NCBI GenBank assembly: GCA_007695225.1
Contig: REED01000110.1
Span: 18,464-82,463, forward strand
From: Gemmatimonadales bacterium
Lineage (GTDB): Bacteria; Gemmatimonadota; Gemmatimonadetes; Longimicrobiales; Gaopeijiaceae
Length of the DNA stretch: 64,000 nucleotides
Direction: 5' to 3'
This document shows, piece by piece, positions 9,115-18,143 of the stretch (position 1 is the stretch's first letter; every line of letters begins with the position of its first letter). Below the pieces are notes generated by a model. That model was not told where the DNA came from. It did not search any database and was given only the letters and a program-made list of their open reading frames with translations. The translations under genes were made by a program, and so were the position numbers.

Positions 9115-12100
9115 CGCCAAGATCCCATCACGTGGTGGAGGGCCTCCGCTCCTCCCCCACCTTCCAGGCCCTTCTCCGACGTCCCCCATCCGGTGGAGAG
9201 ACCCTGACGGTCACCGGAAACGTGGGTTCGGCAGCCGCCGCCTTCCTGGCGGCGCTTCACAGGGATCTCCCCCGTCACCTCTGGGTGGCGGTGGCGGACG
9301 ACCCCGATCAGGCGGCACGATTGGAGGCAGACATGGTCTCCCTCCTGCAGGAGGAGGCCATTCCCCTCTACCCTCAGAGCGAGGCCCGCTTCTACTCCCC
9401 GGAGTCGGACCCCCGGATCGGCGGCCTCCGGGTGGAAGCGGTCGAGGCGCTTTTCGGCGGGTCGGCCCAACTCTTCGTCACCACCCCCCGGGCCCTCCAG
9501 GAACGGGTGGCCATCCCCGACCGCCTGGCCCGCCTCCGGCTTGAACTGGAGGTAGGGGAGGAGATTGGGTTCCAACTCCTGGCCGAGGAGTTGGAGACGC
9601 TGGGATACGAGAGGGTGCCCCTGGTGGAGGAGGTAGGCCAATACGCCGTCCGAGGAGGAATCCTGGACATCTTCTCCCTGGGGATCCCGGATCCGGTGCG
9701 GCTGGAGTTCTGGGGGGACGAGATCTCCTCCATTCGTCGGTTCGACGTTTCGGATCAGCGGTCCACCGGCTCGGAGGAACGCATCACACTCCTCCCTGCC
9801 CGTTTTCGCACCGGAGAGGACGGGGAGAGCCGTTCCACCCGGAGCCTCCTGGAGATCCTTCCCGAAGGTGCCGTCCTGGTCCAGATGGGGGAGGACGACT
9901 GGGCCGAATCCTTCCGCCGGTGCGAGACCCAGGCGCGCCAGATCCGCGCCGATCGCCAGGAAGGGGGAGAGCACCTCCCCCCCCCGGAACGGATTCTCCT
10001 CCCAGCCGAAGCGGCCAGCCAGGCGGTGGATCGCCACCCCCGACTCCGGTTCACCGCCGATGGGCACGGCGACCTCAATCTGAGAGCGTCGGCACCGCCG
10101 CAGGTGGAACGGCGGATGGATCGTCTTAAGGCGTTCCTCGCCGAGGAGGCGGAGCGGGGCGCCGCCACCGTCATCCTCTGCGACAATGAGGGGCAGGTGG
10201 AGCGGCTCGAGGAGATCCTCGCCGAGGGACGTCGCCTCCCGCCGGGGGTCTCCGTGGGAGTGGGAGCCGTGGAGGCGGGATTCCTCCTCCCGGAGACCAC
10301 GCCCTCCCTGAACGTCCTCACCGACCATGAGATCTTCCGCCGCAGTCGCCGTGTCCGCACCGGCCGGCGATTCAAGGGCTCGGTGGCCCTGGAGAGCCTG
10401 GCCCAGCTCACACCGGGGGACTACGTGGTCCACATGGACCATGGGATCGGGAAGTTCAGGGGTCTGGAGCAGATGGATCTGGCCGGAGAGGCCCTGGAGG
10501 TCCTGGCCATCGAGTACGCCGGCGGCGAGGTCCTCCGGGTCCCGGTCTATCGCCTGGACCTGGTGGAGCGATGGATCGGCGAGACCGACGGCACCGACCC
10601 CCCTTCGGTCCACCGCATCGGCGGGAAGCGCTGGAAGACCCTGAGGCGGAAGACCGAAGAGGCGATCCGGCGGATGACGCAGGAGCTCCTGGAGCTCTAT
10701 GCCGAACGGGAACTTGCGGAGGGGTTCGCCTTCTCTCCCGACACGAAGTGGCAGCGGGAGATGGAGGCCTCCTTCCTCTACGAGGACACCCCGGACCAGA
10801 CCCGGGTCACCGCCGAGGTGAAGAAGGACATGGAGTCGCCCCGTCCCATGGATCGCCTCATCTGCGGCGATGTGGGGTTCGGGAAGACAGAGGTGGCCAT
10901 CCGAGCCGCCTTCAAGGCGGTGCAGGACGGGAAGCAGGTGGCGGTCCTGGCCCCCACCACCATCCTGGTGGAGCAGCACTGCCGGACCTTCGAGGAACGA
11001 CTCGCCGATTTTCCCGTGCGGGTTGCAGCCCTCTCCCGATTCCGTTCCGCAAAGGAGCAGCAGGAGATCCTGGCGGAGCTGGAGCGGGGGGAAGTGGACA
11101 TCGTCATCGGGACCCACCGACTCCTCTCGTCCGACATCCGCTTCCGCTCCCTGGGGCTCCTCATCGTGGACGAGGAGCAGCGCTTCGGGGTGAAGCACAA
11201 GGAGCGGCTGAAGAAGCTCCGGGCGGCGGTGGACGTCCTTACCCTGACCGCCACCCCCATCCCCCGGACGCTGCAGCTCTCCCTCGGCGGGATGCGGAAT
11301 CTCTCCCTCATCCGGACTCCGCCCCGGGACCGCCTGGCCGTTCACACCCAGTCCATCCCCTGGAGCGATGGGCTATTGGCGGAGATCATGGCCCAGGAGC
11401 TGGACCGTGGAGGCCAGGTGTACTTCCTGCACAACCGGGTGGAGACCATCCACACCATCGCCGAGCGCGTCCGGCGCCTGGCCCCCGGCGCCCGGGTGGA
11501 GGTGGCCCACGGCCAGATGGCGGCGGGGGCGCTGGATCCGGTGATGCGGGGGTTCATCCGGGGAGAGATCGATATCCTGGTCTGCTCCTCCATCGTGGAG
11601 AACGGACTGGATGTGCCCAACGCCAATACCCTGATCGTGGATCACGCCGACCGATTCGGACTGGCGCAGCTCTACCAGATCAGGGGGCGTGTGGGGCGGT
11701 CCGATCGAAGGGCCCACTGCTATCTGGTCACCCCCGACGGAATCACCGAGGAGGCCCGACAGCGCCTCCGGGTGCTGGAGCACTACACTGAGCTGGGGAG
11801 CGGGTATCAGGTGGCCCTCCGTGACCTGGAGCTCCGGGGAGCGGGAAACCTCCTGGGATCCCATCAGTCCGGTTTCGCCCACGCGGTGGGGATGGACACC
11901 TACCTGCGCCTCCTGGAGGACGCCGTGCGGCGCTTCCGCCGGGGTGAGGGGGGCCAGGAGGCCTTCCCCGAGCCCGAGGTATCCCTTCCGGGATCCGCGT
12001 ACCTTCCCGACGGGTATGTTTCGGATTCGAGCCAGAAACTGCATCTTTACCGCCGGCTCTCGAAGTTGGAGGACCGGGCCCAGGTGGATCACCTCCGTGA

Positions 12101-12422
12101 GGAGATGGCGGATCGGTACGGTCCTCTCCCCCCTGAGGCGGAGCGCCTGCTGGACGCCCACCTCCTCCGGCTCCTGGGTCAGGAACTGGGAATCGAGCGG
12201 GTGTTCGTACGGGAACGGGAGGGTCGCATTACCTTCCGGGCCGCAGCGAACCCCCGGATGGCCACATTGGAGCCGCCCTTCCGGGACCGACAGGTGGAGG
12301 TTGAAATCCGAAGGATGGTCCCCCTGTCCCTGGGGCTCCGCCAGATCGGCCCCGAGCCCCTGACCCGAACGTTGACCCGAGCGCTGGAGCAGTTGCTTCA
12401 GACCCGCGCGAAAGCGGCCTGA
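9111..12422 (+). CDS. mfd: Transcription-repair coupling factor Mfd, 1103 aa
   Basis: SF2 translocase that removes stalled RNA polymerase and recruits UvrA. In order: a UvrB-like N-terminal module ([44 protein letters not shown] in the CarD-like RNAP-interaction domain), Walker [10 protein letters not shown] near residue 587, the DEEQ box in [13 protein letters not shown], motif TATPIPRTL, and the C-terminal TRCF domain. The length is normal. The start is uncertain: TTG 9111 overlaps the previous stop (TTGA), while GTG 9132 is also in frame; neither has a clear Shine-Dalgarno sequence. I prefer 9111 because stop/start overlaps of this kind recur through the window. Confidence 0.96.
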   Translation: MTPRSHHVVEGLRSSPTFQALLRRPPSGGETLTVTGNVGSAAAAFLAALHRDLPRHLWVAVADDPDQAARLEADMVSLLQEEAIPLYPQSEARFYSPESDPRIGGLRVEAVEALFGGSAQLFVTTPRALQERVAIPDRLARLRLELEVGEEIGFQLLAEELETLGYERVPLVEEVGQYAVRGGILDIFSLGIPDPVRLEFWGDEISSIRRFDVSDQRSTGSEERITLLPARFRTGEDGESRSTRSLLEILPEGAVLVQMGEDDWAESFRRCETQARQIRADRQEGGEHLPPPERILLPAEAASQAVDRHPRLRFTADGHGDLNLRASAPPQVERRMDRLKAFLAEEAERGAATVILCDNEGQVERLEEILAEGRRLPPGVSVGVGAVEAGFLLPETTPSLNVLTDHEIFRRSRRVRTGRRFKGSVALESLAQLTPGDYVVHMDHGIGKFRGLEQMDLAGEALEVLAIEYAGGEVLRVPVYRLDLVERWIGETDGTDPPSVHRIGGKRWKTLRRKTEEAIRRMTQELLELYAERELAEGFAFSPDTKWQREMEASFLYEDTPDQTRVTAEVKKDMESPRPMDRLICGDVGFGKTEVAIRAAFKAVQDGKQVAVLAPTTILVEQHCRTFEERLADFPVRVAALSRFRSAKEQQEILAELERGEVDIVIGTHRLLSSDIRFRSLGLLIVDEEQRFGVKHKERLKKLRAAVDVLTLTATPIPRTLQLSLGGMRNLSLIRTPPRDRLAVHTQSIPWSDGLLAEIMAQELDRGGQVYFLHNRVETIHTIAERVRRLAPGARVEVAHGQMAAGALDPVMRGFIRGEIDILVCSSIVENGLDVPNANTLIVDHADRFGLAQLYQIRGRVGRSDRRAHCYLVTPDGITEEARQRLRVLEHYTELGSGYQVALRDLELRGAGNLLGSHQSGFAHAVGMDTYLRLLEDAVRRFRRGEGGQEAFPEPEVSLPGSAYLPDGYVSDSSQKLHLYRRLSKLEDRAQVDHLREEMADRYGPLPPEAERLLDAHLLRLLGQELGIERVFVREREGRITFRAAANPRMATLEPPFRDRQVEVEIRRMVPLSLGLRQIGPEPLTRTLTRALEQLLQTRAKAA

Positions 12423-12463
12423 CGCGTTTACTGGACGCTGGGCCGCACCCGCGTCCTTCACCC

Positions 12464-13960
12464 ATGCAAACGAGACGACGCATGCGTCTTCACTCTGGAA
12501 CCACACTTCTGCTCGGTGCCCTCCTCATCGGGCCCCTTCTCCTGGCCGGGTGCGACCGGGACGGCCCCCGCATGTCCCCTGACACGGTGGCTCGGGCCGG
12601 AGACTTCTCCCTCCAGGTGGAGGGAGCGGCCCGACTCCTGGCGCCCATCGACGAACTCCCCAGCGACCCCGAGGTGGTGGCGGCACTGGCCGACTTCTGG
12701 GTGGACTATCACCTCCTGGCGCTGGCGGTGAATCGGGAGGGGGAGCTGGACCGCATCGACCTGGGGCCGGTGTTCCGTCAGCAGGAGAGCCAGGAACTGG
12801 TCATGCGGCTCCGGGACGCCGTCATCGAAGAGGGTGAGCCTCCCTCCGACCAGGAAGTGGAAGCCTTCTACGAGGCGGAGCGCCCCGGTGAGCGTGTCCG
12901 GGCGCGGCACATCCTCCTCCTAAATCCGGAAGGGGCCACCCCGGCCCAGCTCGACTCGGTTCGGGCCCTGGCAGAGGACCTCCGGGACCGGGCACGAGCC
13001 GGAGCCGACTTCGCCGCACTGGCCGAGGAGTGGTCGGAGGATCCGGGGAGTGCGGCCCGGGGTGGGGATCTGGGCTTCTTTCCCCGGGGCTCCATGGTTC
13101 CCGCCTTCGAGGAGGTGGCCTTCTCCCTGGAGCCCGGTGAGGTGAGCGACGTGGTGGAGACCCAGTTCGGTCTCCATATCATCCGCACCGAGGAGCGGGA
13201 ATTCCCCGACATGGGTGAAATCCGGGAGCAGCTCCGGACGCAGATCCAGATGCAGCGGACCAGCCAGGCCGAGTCCATTTTCGTCGCGGGAATCGAGGAG
13301 CCGGCGGACGTCCAACTCGCCGACGGCGGTCTGGAGCGCGCCCGGGAGTTGGCGGCGGACGCAGACGCCACCCTGAGTTCCAGGGAGGCGAACCAGCCCC
13401 TCACCCGCTACCAGGGCGGAAGCTATACGGCCCGGGACTACCGGGAATTCCTTTTGAACCAACCCGAGCAGCTCCGTCAGCAGATCGAGATGGCCGCCGA
13501 TGATCAGTTGGAAGGGCTCCTCCGGAACCTGACCCGGGGTGAACTCCTGGTTGAGGAGGCCCGGAGCCGTGGCATCGCCCTGGGCTCCGACGAGGTGGAG
13601 GAGATCCAGCGGGATATCCGTGAGCAGTACCGGAACATGGCCGGGCTCCTGGGTCTCGCTGACATCACTCCCGAAGAGGGAGAGAGCCTGAACGCAGCGG
13701 TGGAGCAGCGGGTGGATGAGGTCATGAACCGGATCGTTCGGGGAGAGCAGGACGTCTTTCCCCTGGGGAACCTCTCCCTCCCCCTCCGGGACCACTTCGG
13801 CTGGGGCCTGAATGAATCGGCCATGGATCGGGTGGCGGACCGGATCACCGCCCTCCGCGCCGAGGGACAGGTGGAAGAGACGATCACCCCGGACGCCGTT
13901 CCCGAGGAACTGATTCCCGAGGAGACACCTCCTCCGGGGGGCGACGAGGGGGGGGAGTAG
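12464..13960 (+). CDS. Parvulin-type peptidyl-prolyl isomerase lipoprotein, 498 aa
   Basis: A lipoprotein signal peptide ends in LLLAGC (Cys30), so the protein is anchored to a membrane facing the periplasm. A parvulin (PpiC) domain occupies about residues 145-245, with RARHILLL at its start, [22 protein letters not shown] in the middle and [10 protein letters not shown] at the end. The helical C-terminal half resembles SurA/PrsA chaperone arms. It probably folds outer-membrane or cell-wall proteins. ATG 12464 was used; ATG 12482 gives a shorter signal peptide. It is followed by two hairpins and a second parvulin gene on the same strand. Confidence 0.92.
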   Translation: MQTRRRMRLHSGTTLLLGALLIGPLLLAGCDRDGPRMSPDTVARAGDFSLQVEGAARLLAPIDELPSDPEVVAALADFWVDYHLLALAVNREGELDRIDLGPVFRQQESQELVMRLRDAVIEEGEPPSDQEVEAFYEAERPGERVRARHILLLNPEGATPAQLDSVRALAEDLRDRARAGADFAALAEEWSEDPGSAARGGDLGFFPRGSMVPAFEEVAFSLEPGEVSDVVETQFGLHIIRTEEREFPDMGEIREQLRTQIQMQRTSQAESIFVAGIEEPADVQLADGGLERARELAADADATLSSREANQPLTRYQGGSYTARDYREFLLNQPEQLRQQIEMAADDQLEGLLRNLTRGELLVEEARSRGIALGSDEVEEIQRDIREQYRNMAGLLGLADITPEEGESLNAAVEQRVDEVMNRIVRGEQDVFPLGNLSLPLRDHFGWGLNESAMDRVADRITALRAEGQVEETITPDAVPEELIPEETPPPGGDEGGE

Positions 13961-13983
13961 AAGGCCGTTGAAGAAGTAGAGGG
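13958..13983 (+). repeat. 26-bp intergenic repeat, copy 1
   Basis: A 26-base sequence with the core GGCCGTTGAAGAAGTAG begins within the stop codon of the parvulin gene. It is repeated without mismatch at 34854-34879. Both copies have the same orientation and sit immediately before a hairpin and upstream of a plus-strand gene. Confidence 0.85.
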
Positions 13984-14010
13984 TCCGCTATGACACCCGT
14001 CATGGACCCT
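13980..14010 (+). other. Nested inverted repeat downstream of the parvulin gene
   Basis: AGGGTCC (13980-13986) pairs with GGACCCT (14004-14010), and inside it ATGAC pairs with GTCAT around an ACCC loop. It directly abuts the 26-bp repeat. It may be part of a repeat element or a processing or termination hairpin. Confidence 0.6.
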
Positions 14011-14020
14011 TACCCTCCAG

Positions 14021-14050
14021 GGGGCCGGCAGGAACCGACCTGCCGGCCCC
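14021..14050 (+). terminator. Strong hairpin between the two parvulin genes
   Basis: A perfect 12-bp GC-rich stem, GGGGCCGGCAGG / CCTGCCGGCCCC, with a six-base AACCGA loop, followed by GGTTTACG. There is no long U-tract, so termination may be partial or need Rho, but this is the strongest structure in the spacer. Confidence 0.6.
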
Positions 14051-14164
14051 GGTTTACGAGTCGTAGCCATTGCCTCTTCGGCTGTGGCGTTTCTGCAGCC
14101 ATTGAAGTCCCGTGAACTCCCGTATCCCGTGATGTCCATCGCCCCACGGAAGGACAGACCTGCC

Positions 14165-15487
14165 ATGCGCCTCCTCGTCGTTGCCCTCTCCGTGGTCCTC
14201 CTGTCGACCCCGGCGGCAGCCCAGGACATGCCTGCCATGCCCACCTCCAGCCAGGATCAGCTGGTGGACCGGGTGGCCGCCGTGGTGGGGGACTCCATCA
14301 TCCTGATGAGCCAGATCACGGAGCAGATGCTCCGTATGCAGGCAGGGGGAGCACCTCTTCCCTCCGACCCCGCGGAGCTGGCCGTCGTGGAAGGGGAGGT
14401 CCTGGAGGACCTGGTGAACCAGCAGCTCCTCCTCCAGGCTGCCGCCCGGGACACCACCATTGACGTCTCTGATGGGCGGGTGGAGGAGACCCTCCGGGAT
14501 GCCTGGGACGACCAGGTGGAGCGCTTCGGGAGCGAGGCCGCGCTGCGGGAGGCACTGGAAGCCCAGGGCCAGTCCCTGGCCTCCTATCGAGCCACCCTCC
14601 GGGACGAGATCCGCCGATCCCTCCTCCTCCAGAGCTACATCCAGACGCGCCGGCAGGAGGCTCGGCTCATCCCGGTGGAGGAAGCGGAGGTGGAGGCCTA
14701 CTTCGAGCGGGAACGCGAACGGCTGGGTCGGCGTCCCGCCACCCTCTCCTTTCGTCAGGTGGTTCTTCTCCCCCAGCCCTCCGATTCGGCGAAGGCAGCG
14801 GCAAAGGAGGAGGCCGAGCGCATCCTGGAGCTGATCCGGGACGGTGAGGACTTCGCCGACCTCGCCCGACGCTTTTCCGATGACCCCGGATCCCGCCAGG
14901 CCGGTGGGGATCTGGGGTGGTACCGCCGGGGAGCCGGCCTGGTGCAGGAGTTCGAGGATTCCGCCTTCGGCATCCGGGAGGGGATGATCACGGGACCGGT
15001 GGAAACCATGTTCGGGGCGCACATCATCAAGGTGGAACGGGTCCGGGGGGCGGAGCGGAAGATCCACCACATCCTCATCGGAGCCGAAGTCAGCGCGTCG
15101 GACGTGGAACGCACCCGGACCCGTGCCGAGGAAATCCAGGCCGCGGTGGCGGAGGGTGCCTCCATCGGGGACTTCAGCGGGGAGCAGGAGGAGCTCGGCC
15201 TTCCCGACTCCCTGGAGATCACCCAGGACCAGTTGGACCAACTCCCCTCCGGGTACGCCCAGGCCCTCCGGAACGCCCAGCCCGACCAGGTGCTGGGCCC
15301 CGTGGAGTTTCCCGCTCAGGGGAATCCCGCCTTTGCGGTGATCCAGGTACTGGGAGTTCGGGATGAGGGAGAGTATTCCCTCGAGGACCTCCGGGCCCAG
15401 ATCCGGGAGCGCATCCGGGGAGAGAAGTTCGAGGAACGGCTGATCCAGGATCTCCGGGATCGCTCCTTCGTCGAGGTTCGACGCTGA
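14165..15487 (+). CDS. SurA-like periplasmic peptidyl-prolyl isomerase, 440 aa
   Basis: A cleavable signal peptide (MRLLVVALSVVLLSTPAAAQ), then a SurA N-terminal domain starting DQLVDRVAAVVGDSIILMSQI, which is characteristic of SurA. A parvulin domain spans about residues 190-285 (GGDLGWYRRGAGLVQEFEDSAF ... GAHIIKVER). A second, degenerate parvulin-like segment begins at RKIHHILIGAE. The probable role is chaperoning outer-membrane proteins in the periplasm. ATG 14165 was chosen because GGAAGGA lies upstream and the signal peptide begins there. Its stop overlaps the proposed pdxA CTG start. Confidence 0.92.
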   Translation: MRLLVVALSVVLLSTPAAAQDMPAMPTSSQDQLVDRVAAVVGDSIILMSQITEQMLRMQAGGAPLPSDPAELAVVEGEVLEDLVNQQLLLQAAARDTTIDVSDGRVEETLRDAWDDQVERFGSEAALREALEAQGQSLASYRATLRDEIRRSLLLQSYIQTRRQEARLIPVEEAEVEAYFERERERLGRRPATLSFRQVVLLPQPSDSAKAAAKEEAERILELIRDGEDFADLARRFSDDPGSRQAGGDLGWYRRGAGLVQEFEDSAFGIREGMITGPVETMFGAHIIKVERVRGAERKIHHILIGAEVSASDVERTRTRAEEIQAAVAEGASIGDFSGEQEELGLPDSLEITQDQLDQLPSGYAQALRNAQPDQVLGPVEFPAQGNPAFAVIQVLGVRDEGEYSLEDLRAQIRERIRGEKFEERLIQDLRDRSFVEVRR

Positions 15488-16446
15488 GCCCTCGCCCTGC
15501 TCGACTGGCCGTCACCCTGGGAGATCCAAGGGGCATCGGCCCCGAGGTCGTGGGTAAGGCGGCCCTCCGGTTCCGGGAAGAACGCCCCGATGTGGAGTTG
15601 GTGGGATTCGGTGCTCGGGCCGGACTCCCGGAGGACTTCCCTTTTCCCGTAGAGGACACGAGTCCCCCGACGGGAGACCCCATGGACACCGACCTGTCGG
15701 CGGGGCACGCCTCCCTGGAAGCCATCCGTCGGGGGGTGGAGCTCTGCCTGCAGGGAGAGGCGGATGCCCTGGTCACCGGCCCCGTCCACAAGCCTTCACT
15801 CCACGCTGCAGGAGCTCGATTCCCAGGGCAGACCGAGCTCCTCCAGGCCCTGACCGGCGTGCCCCGCACCGGCATGCTCATGGCGACGGAGACGTGCCGC
15901 CTCGGGGGGCCGCTCCGGATCCTCCTGGCCACCACCCACCTGGCCCTTCGGGACGTTCCGGCCCTACTCACCTCGGGCCTCCTGGTGGACCAGGTACTGC
16001 TGCTGGACCGCTCCCTCAAGGAGGGATGGGGTCTCGCCACCCCGCGTCTCGCCCTCTGCGGCCTGAATCCCCACGCCTCCGACGGAGGACTCTTCGGTGA
16101 CGAGGAGGCGCGGATCCTGGCTCCTGCCGTGGAGCGGCTCCGGGGACTGGGGGTGGCGGTGGAGGGCCCCTTCCCCGCCGACACCGTCTTCCTGAGGCAG
16201 TTGGAGGGGAAGGCCGACGCGGTGGTGGTCCCCTACCACGACGTGGGGATGGCCGTCTTCAAGACGCTCTCCTTCGGCGAGGGGGTGAATGTGACGCTGG
16301 GTCTCCCCTTCCTCCGGACCTCTCCAGATCATGGGACGGCCTTCGATCTGGCCGGCAGGGGGAAGGCGGATGCGTCCTCCACCCTGTCCGCCCTCCGGTT
16401 GGCGATGCGGATCGGGACCAGGCACCGGAAAGCGGGAAACATCTGA
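15484..16446 (+). CDS. pdxA: 4-hydroxythreonine-4-phosphate dehydrogenase PdxA, 320 aa, apparent CTG start
   Basis: NAD-dependent, metal-requiring enzyme of the deoxyxylulose-5-phosphate-dependent route to pyridoxal phosphate. Metal-ligand regions are present: TTHLALRD, CGLNPHASDGG and PYHDVGM, followed by SPDHGTAFDLAG. The N-terminal family motif LAVTLGDPRGIGPEVV starts before any ATG, GTG or TTG in frame; the first such codon, GTG 15550, would remove it. CTG 15484 overlaps the surA-like stop as CTGA and has GAGG 7 nt upstream, giving MSPRPARLAVTLGDP, so I propose it as the start. The usual GHTE motif reads GQTE here. Confidence 0.88.
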   Translation: MSPRPARLAVTLGDPRGIGPEVVGKAALRFREERPDVELVGFGARAGLPEDFPFPVEDTSPPTGDPMDTDLSAGHASLEAIRRGVELCLQGEADALVTGPVHKPSLHAAGARFPGQTELLQALTGVPRTGMLMATETCRLGGPLRILLATTHLALRDVPALLTSGLLVDQVLLLDRSLKEGWGLATPRLALCGLNPHASDGGLFGDEEARILAPAVERLRGLGVAVEGPFPADTVFLRQLEGKADAVVVPYHDVGMAVFKTLSFGEGVNVTLGLPFLRTSPDHGTAFDLAGRGKADASSTLSALRLAMRIGTRHRKAGNI

Positions 16447-16456
16447 CGTCGCTTCT

Positions 16457-16486
16457 TTGACACCACCCGCTCATGGCCGGTAGATT
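16457..16486 (+). promoter_or_regulatory. Candidate promoter for ftsE
   Basis: A perfect TTGACA (16457-16462) is followed after 18 nt by TAGATT (16481-16486). The -10 box falls inside the reading frame of the longer FtsE form, so if this promoter is used, translation would have to begin at the in-frame GTG 16536. Confidence 0.3.
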
Positions 16487-17279
16487 TCCCGATTCCTCAT
16501 CCCTCCCCTCGTCCGTCTCCCCACGCCAACGGTCTGTGATCAAACTCACCGGCGTCACCAAGGAGTATCCCCGGCGGGGCCGGGCCCTGGACGACGTCTC
16601 GTTCCACCTCCAGAAGGGCGAATTTGCCTTCCTCACGGGCCATTCCGGCTCAGGAAAGTCCACCACCCTGCGCCTGATTCATATGGCGGATCGTCCCACC
16701 CGGGGCGAGGTGCTGGTGAGCGGGTTCTCCTCGGAAACCACCTCGGAGCGGGAGGTCTGGAAGGTTCGGCGGCGGGTGGGGATGGTCTTCCAGGACTTTC
16801 GGCTCCTTCCGGGGAGGACCGCCCAGGAGAACGTGGAATTCGTCCTGGAGGTCACCGGAACCCCCCGCAGCACCATCAGTACCCGAGCCGGCCGGCTCCT
16901 GGCCCAGGTGGGCCTCTCAGCCAAGACCGGCGCCCGGGTGGAGGAGCTCTCCGGAGGGGAACGGCAGAGGGTGGCCATCGCCCGGGCCCTGGGTAACGAG
17001 CCACTGGTCCTATTGGCCGACGAGCCCACCGGAAACCTTGATGAGCGGGCCTCCCGGGGGATCCTGGACCTCTTCCGGGACCTGAACGCCTCTGGAATGG
17101 GGGTGCTCATGGCCACCCACGACCTGGAGCTGGTCCGGGCCTATCCCGACATCCGGCTCCTGGAGCTCTCCGAGGGTCGACTGGTATACGACTCCGCCGC
17201 CGAGGAGACGACGGACCTTCCGGCCTCCCGAAATCGGGGCGCTCAGCCGGACCTCAGTTCCTCTCAAGGGAAGGGCTGA
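16473..17279 (+). CDS. ftsE: Cell-division ABC ATPase FtsE, 268 aa
   Basis: ATPase of the FtsEX complex, which acts at the cytoplasmic face of the division septum and drives periplasmic amidase activation. Walker A GHSGSGKST, Q-loop VFQDFRLLP, signature LSGGERQRVAIARAL and Walker B VLLADEPTGNLD are all intact. The extra 21 N-terminal residues (ATG 16473) are not conserved; GTG 16536, giving MIKLTGVTKEY, would match the usual family length better. ftsX follows 2 nt downstream and an EnvC-like gene comes next, forming a complete FtsEX-activator operon. Confidence 0.95.
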   Translation: MAGRFPDSSSLPSSVSPRQRSVIKLTGVTKEYPRRGRALDDVSFHLQKGEFAFLTGHSGSGKSTTLRLIHMADRPTRGEVLVSGFSSETTSEREVWKVRRRVGMVFQDFRLLPGRTAQENVEFVLEVTGTPRSTISTRAGRLLAQVGLSAKTGARVEELSGGERQRVAIARALGNEPLVLLADEPTGNLDERASRGILDLFRDLNASGMGVLMATHDLELVRAYPDIRLLELSEGRLVYDSAAEETTDLPASRNRGAQPDLSSSQGKG

Positions 17280-17281
17280 CG

Positions 17282-18136
17282 GTGTACGCCCTCCGTGAAG
17301 CCTGGGCCGCCCTGCGGCGAGCCCCCCTCCTCACCGCCCTCTCCGCCGCCATGGTGGCCCTGGCCCTCTTCGTGGTGGGACTCTTCGGGGTAGCCACCTG
17401 GAACCTGCAACAGGCGCTGAGTCGTATCGAGGACCGGGTGGAGGTCGTGGCGTACGTGAGGGATGACGCACGGCAGGACGAGGTGACACTGGCGGAGACC
17501 GAGCTTCTCCGGATGCCCGAGGTCCGGGACGTCCGCTATATCTCCAAGGAGGAAGCGCTCATCTCGGCTCGACAGGACCTGCCCGAGTTCGAGGATCTCT
17601 TCATGGAGCTGGAGGTGAACCCCCTCCCCGCCTCCCTGGAGATCGAGCTGGAGGAGGGATTCCGGACCCCGGACGCCGTAGCCAGGGTGGCGGAACTGGC
17701 TGCGGTCTATCCCTTCATCGAGGATGTTCGGTACGGACAGGAGTGGGTGGACCGCCTCTTCCTCCTGCAGCGGATCGGCGCCATCACCACCGGAGTCCTG
17801 GGGACCGCCTTCGCCGTGGTGGCGGCGCTCATCATCGGCACGGCCATCCGGATCGCCCTCTTTGCCCGGCGGGAGGAGATCTACGTCATGCGGCTGGTGG
17901 GAGCCACCCGGGGGTTCATCCGGCGCCCCTTCCTCCTGGAGGGAGCCTTCACCGGGGTGGTGGGCGGCCTCCTGGCGGCGGCGCTCACCTACGCTTCCTT
18001 CCTCGCCGTCTCCCGCCTTATCTTCCCATTGGAATGGATTCCCCTTTCCTGGATGGTGGCCGGCATCGGGGCAGGCGTGGTCTTCGGGCTCATCGCCTCC
18101 GCCCTGGCGGTCCGACGCCACCTGCGCGAGATCTGA
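17282..18136 (+). CDS. ftsX: Cell-division permease-like protein FtsX, 284 aa
   Basis: Membrane partner of FtsE. There are four TM segments: one near residues 18-40 (LSAAMVALALFVVGLFGVAT), then a periplasmic loop of about 120 residues, then three C-terminal helices (TGVLGTAFAVVAALIIGTAI; FTGVVGGLLAAALTYASFLAV; WMVAGIGAGVVFGLIASALA). This is the FtsX topology. A GTG start lies 2 nt after the ftsE stop. The extracellular loop is the expected docking site for the coiled-coil activator encoded immediately downstream. Confidence 0.95.
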   Translation: MYALREAWAALRRAPLLTALSAAMVALALFVVGLFGVATWNLQQALSRIEDRVEVVAYVRDDARQDEVTLAETELLRMPEVRDVRYISKEEALISARQDLPEFEDLFMELEVNPLPASLEIELEEGFRTPDAVARVAELAAVYPFIEDVRYGQEWVDRLFLLQRIGAITTGVLGTAFAVVAALIIGTAIRIALFARREEIYVMRLVGATRGFIRRPFLLEGAFTGVVGGLLAAALTYASFLAVSRLIFPLEWIPLSWMVAGIGAGVVFGLIASALAVRRHLREI

Positions 18137-18143
18137 GGCCCAT

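Noticed and set aside
8976..11345. A 789-codon minus-strand frame opposite mfd
   Set aside because: Same antisense artefact; composition is not protein-like and mfd motifs fill the plus strand.
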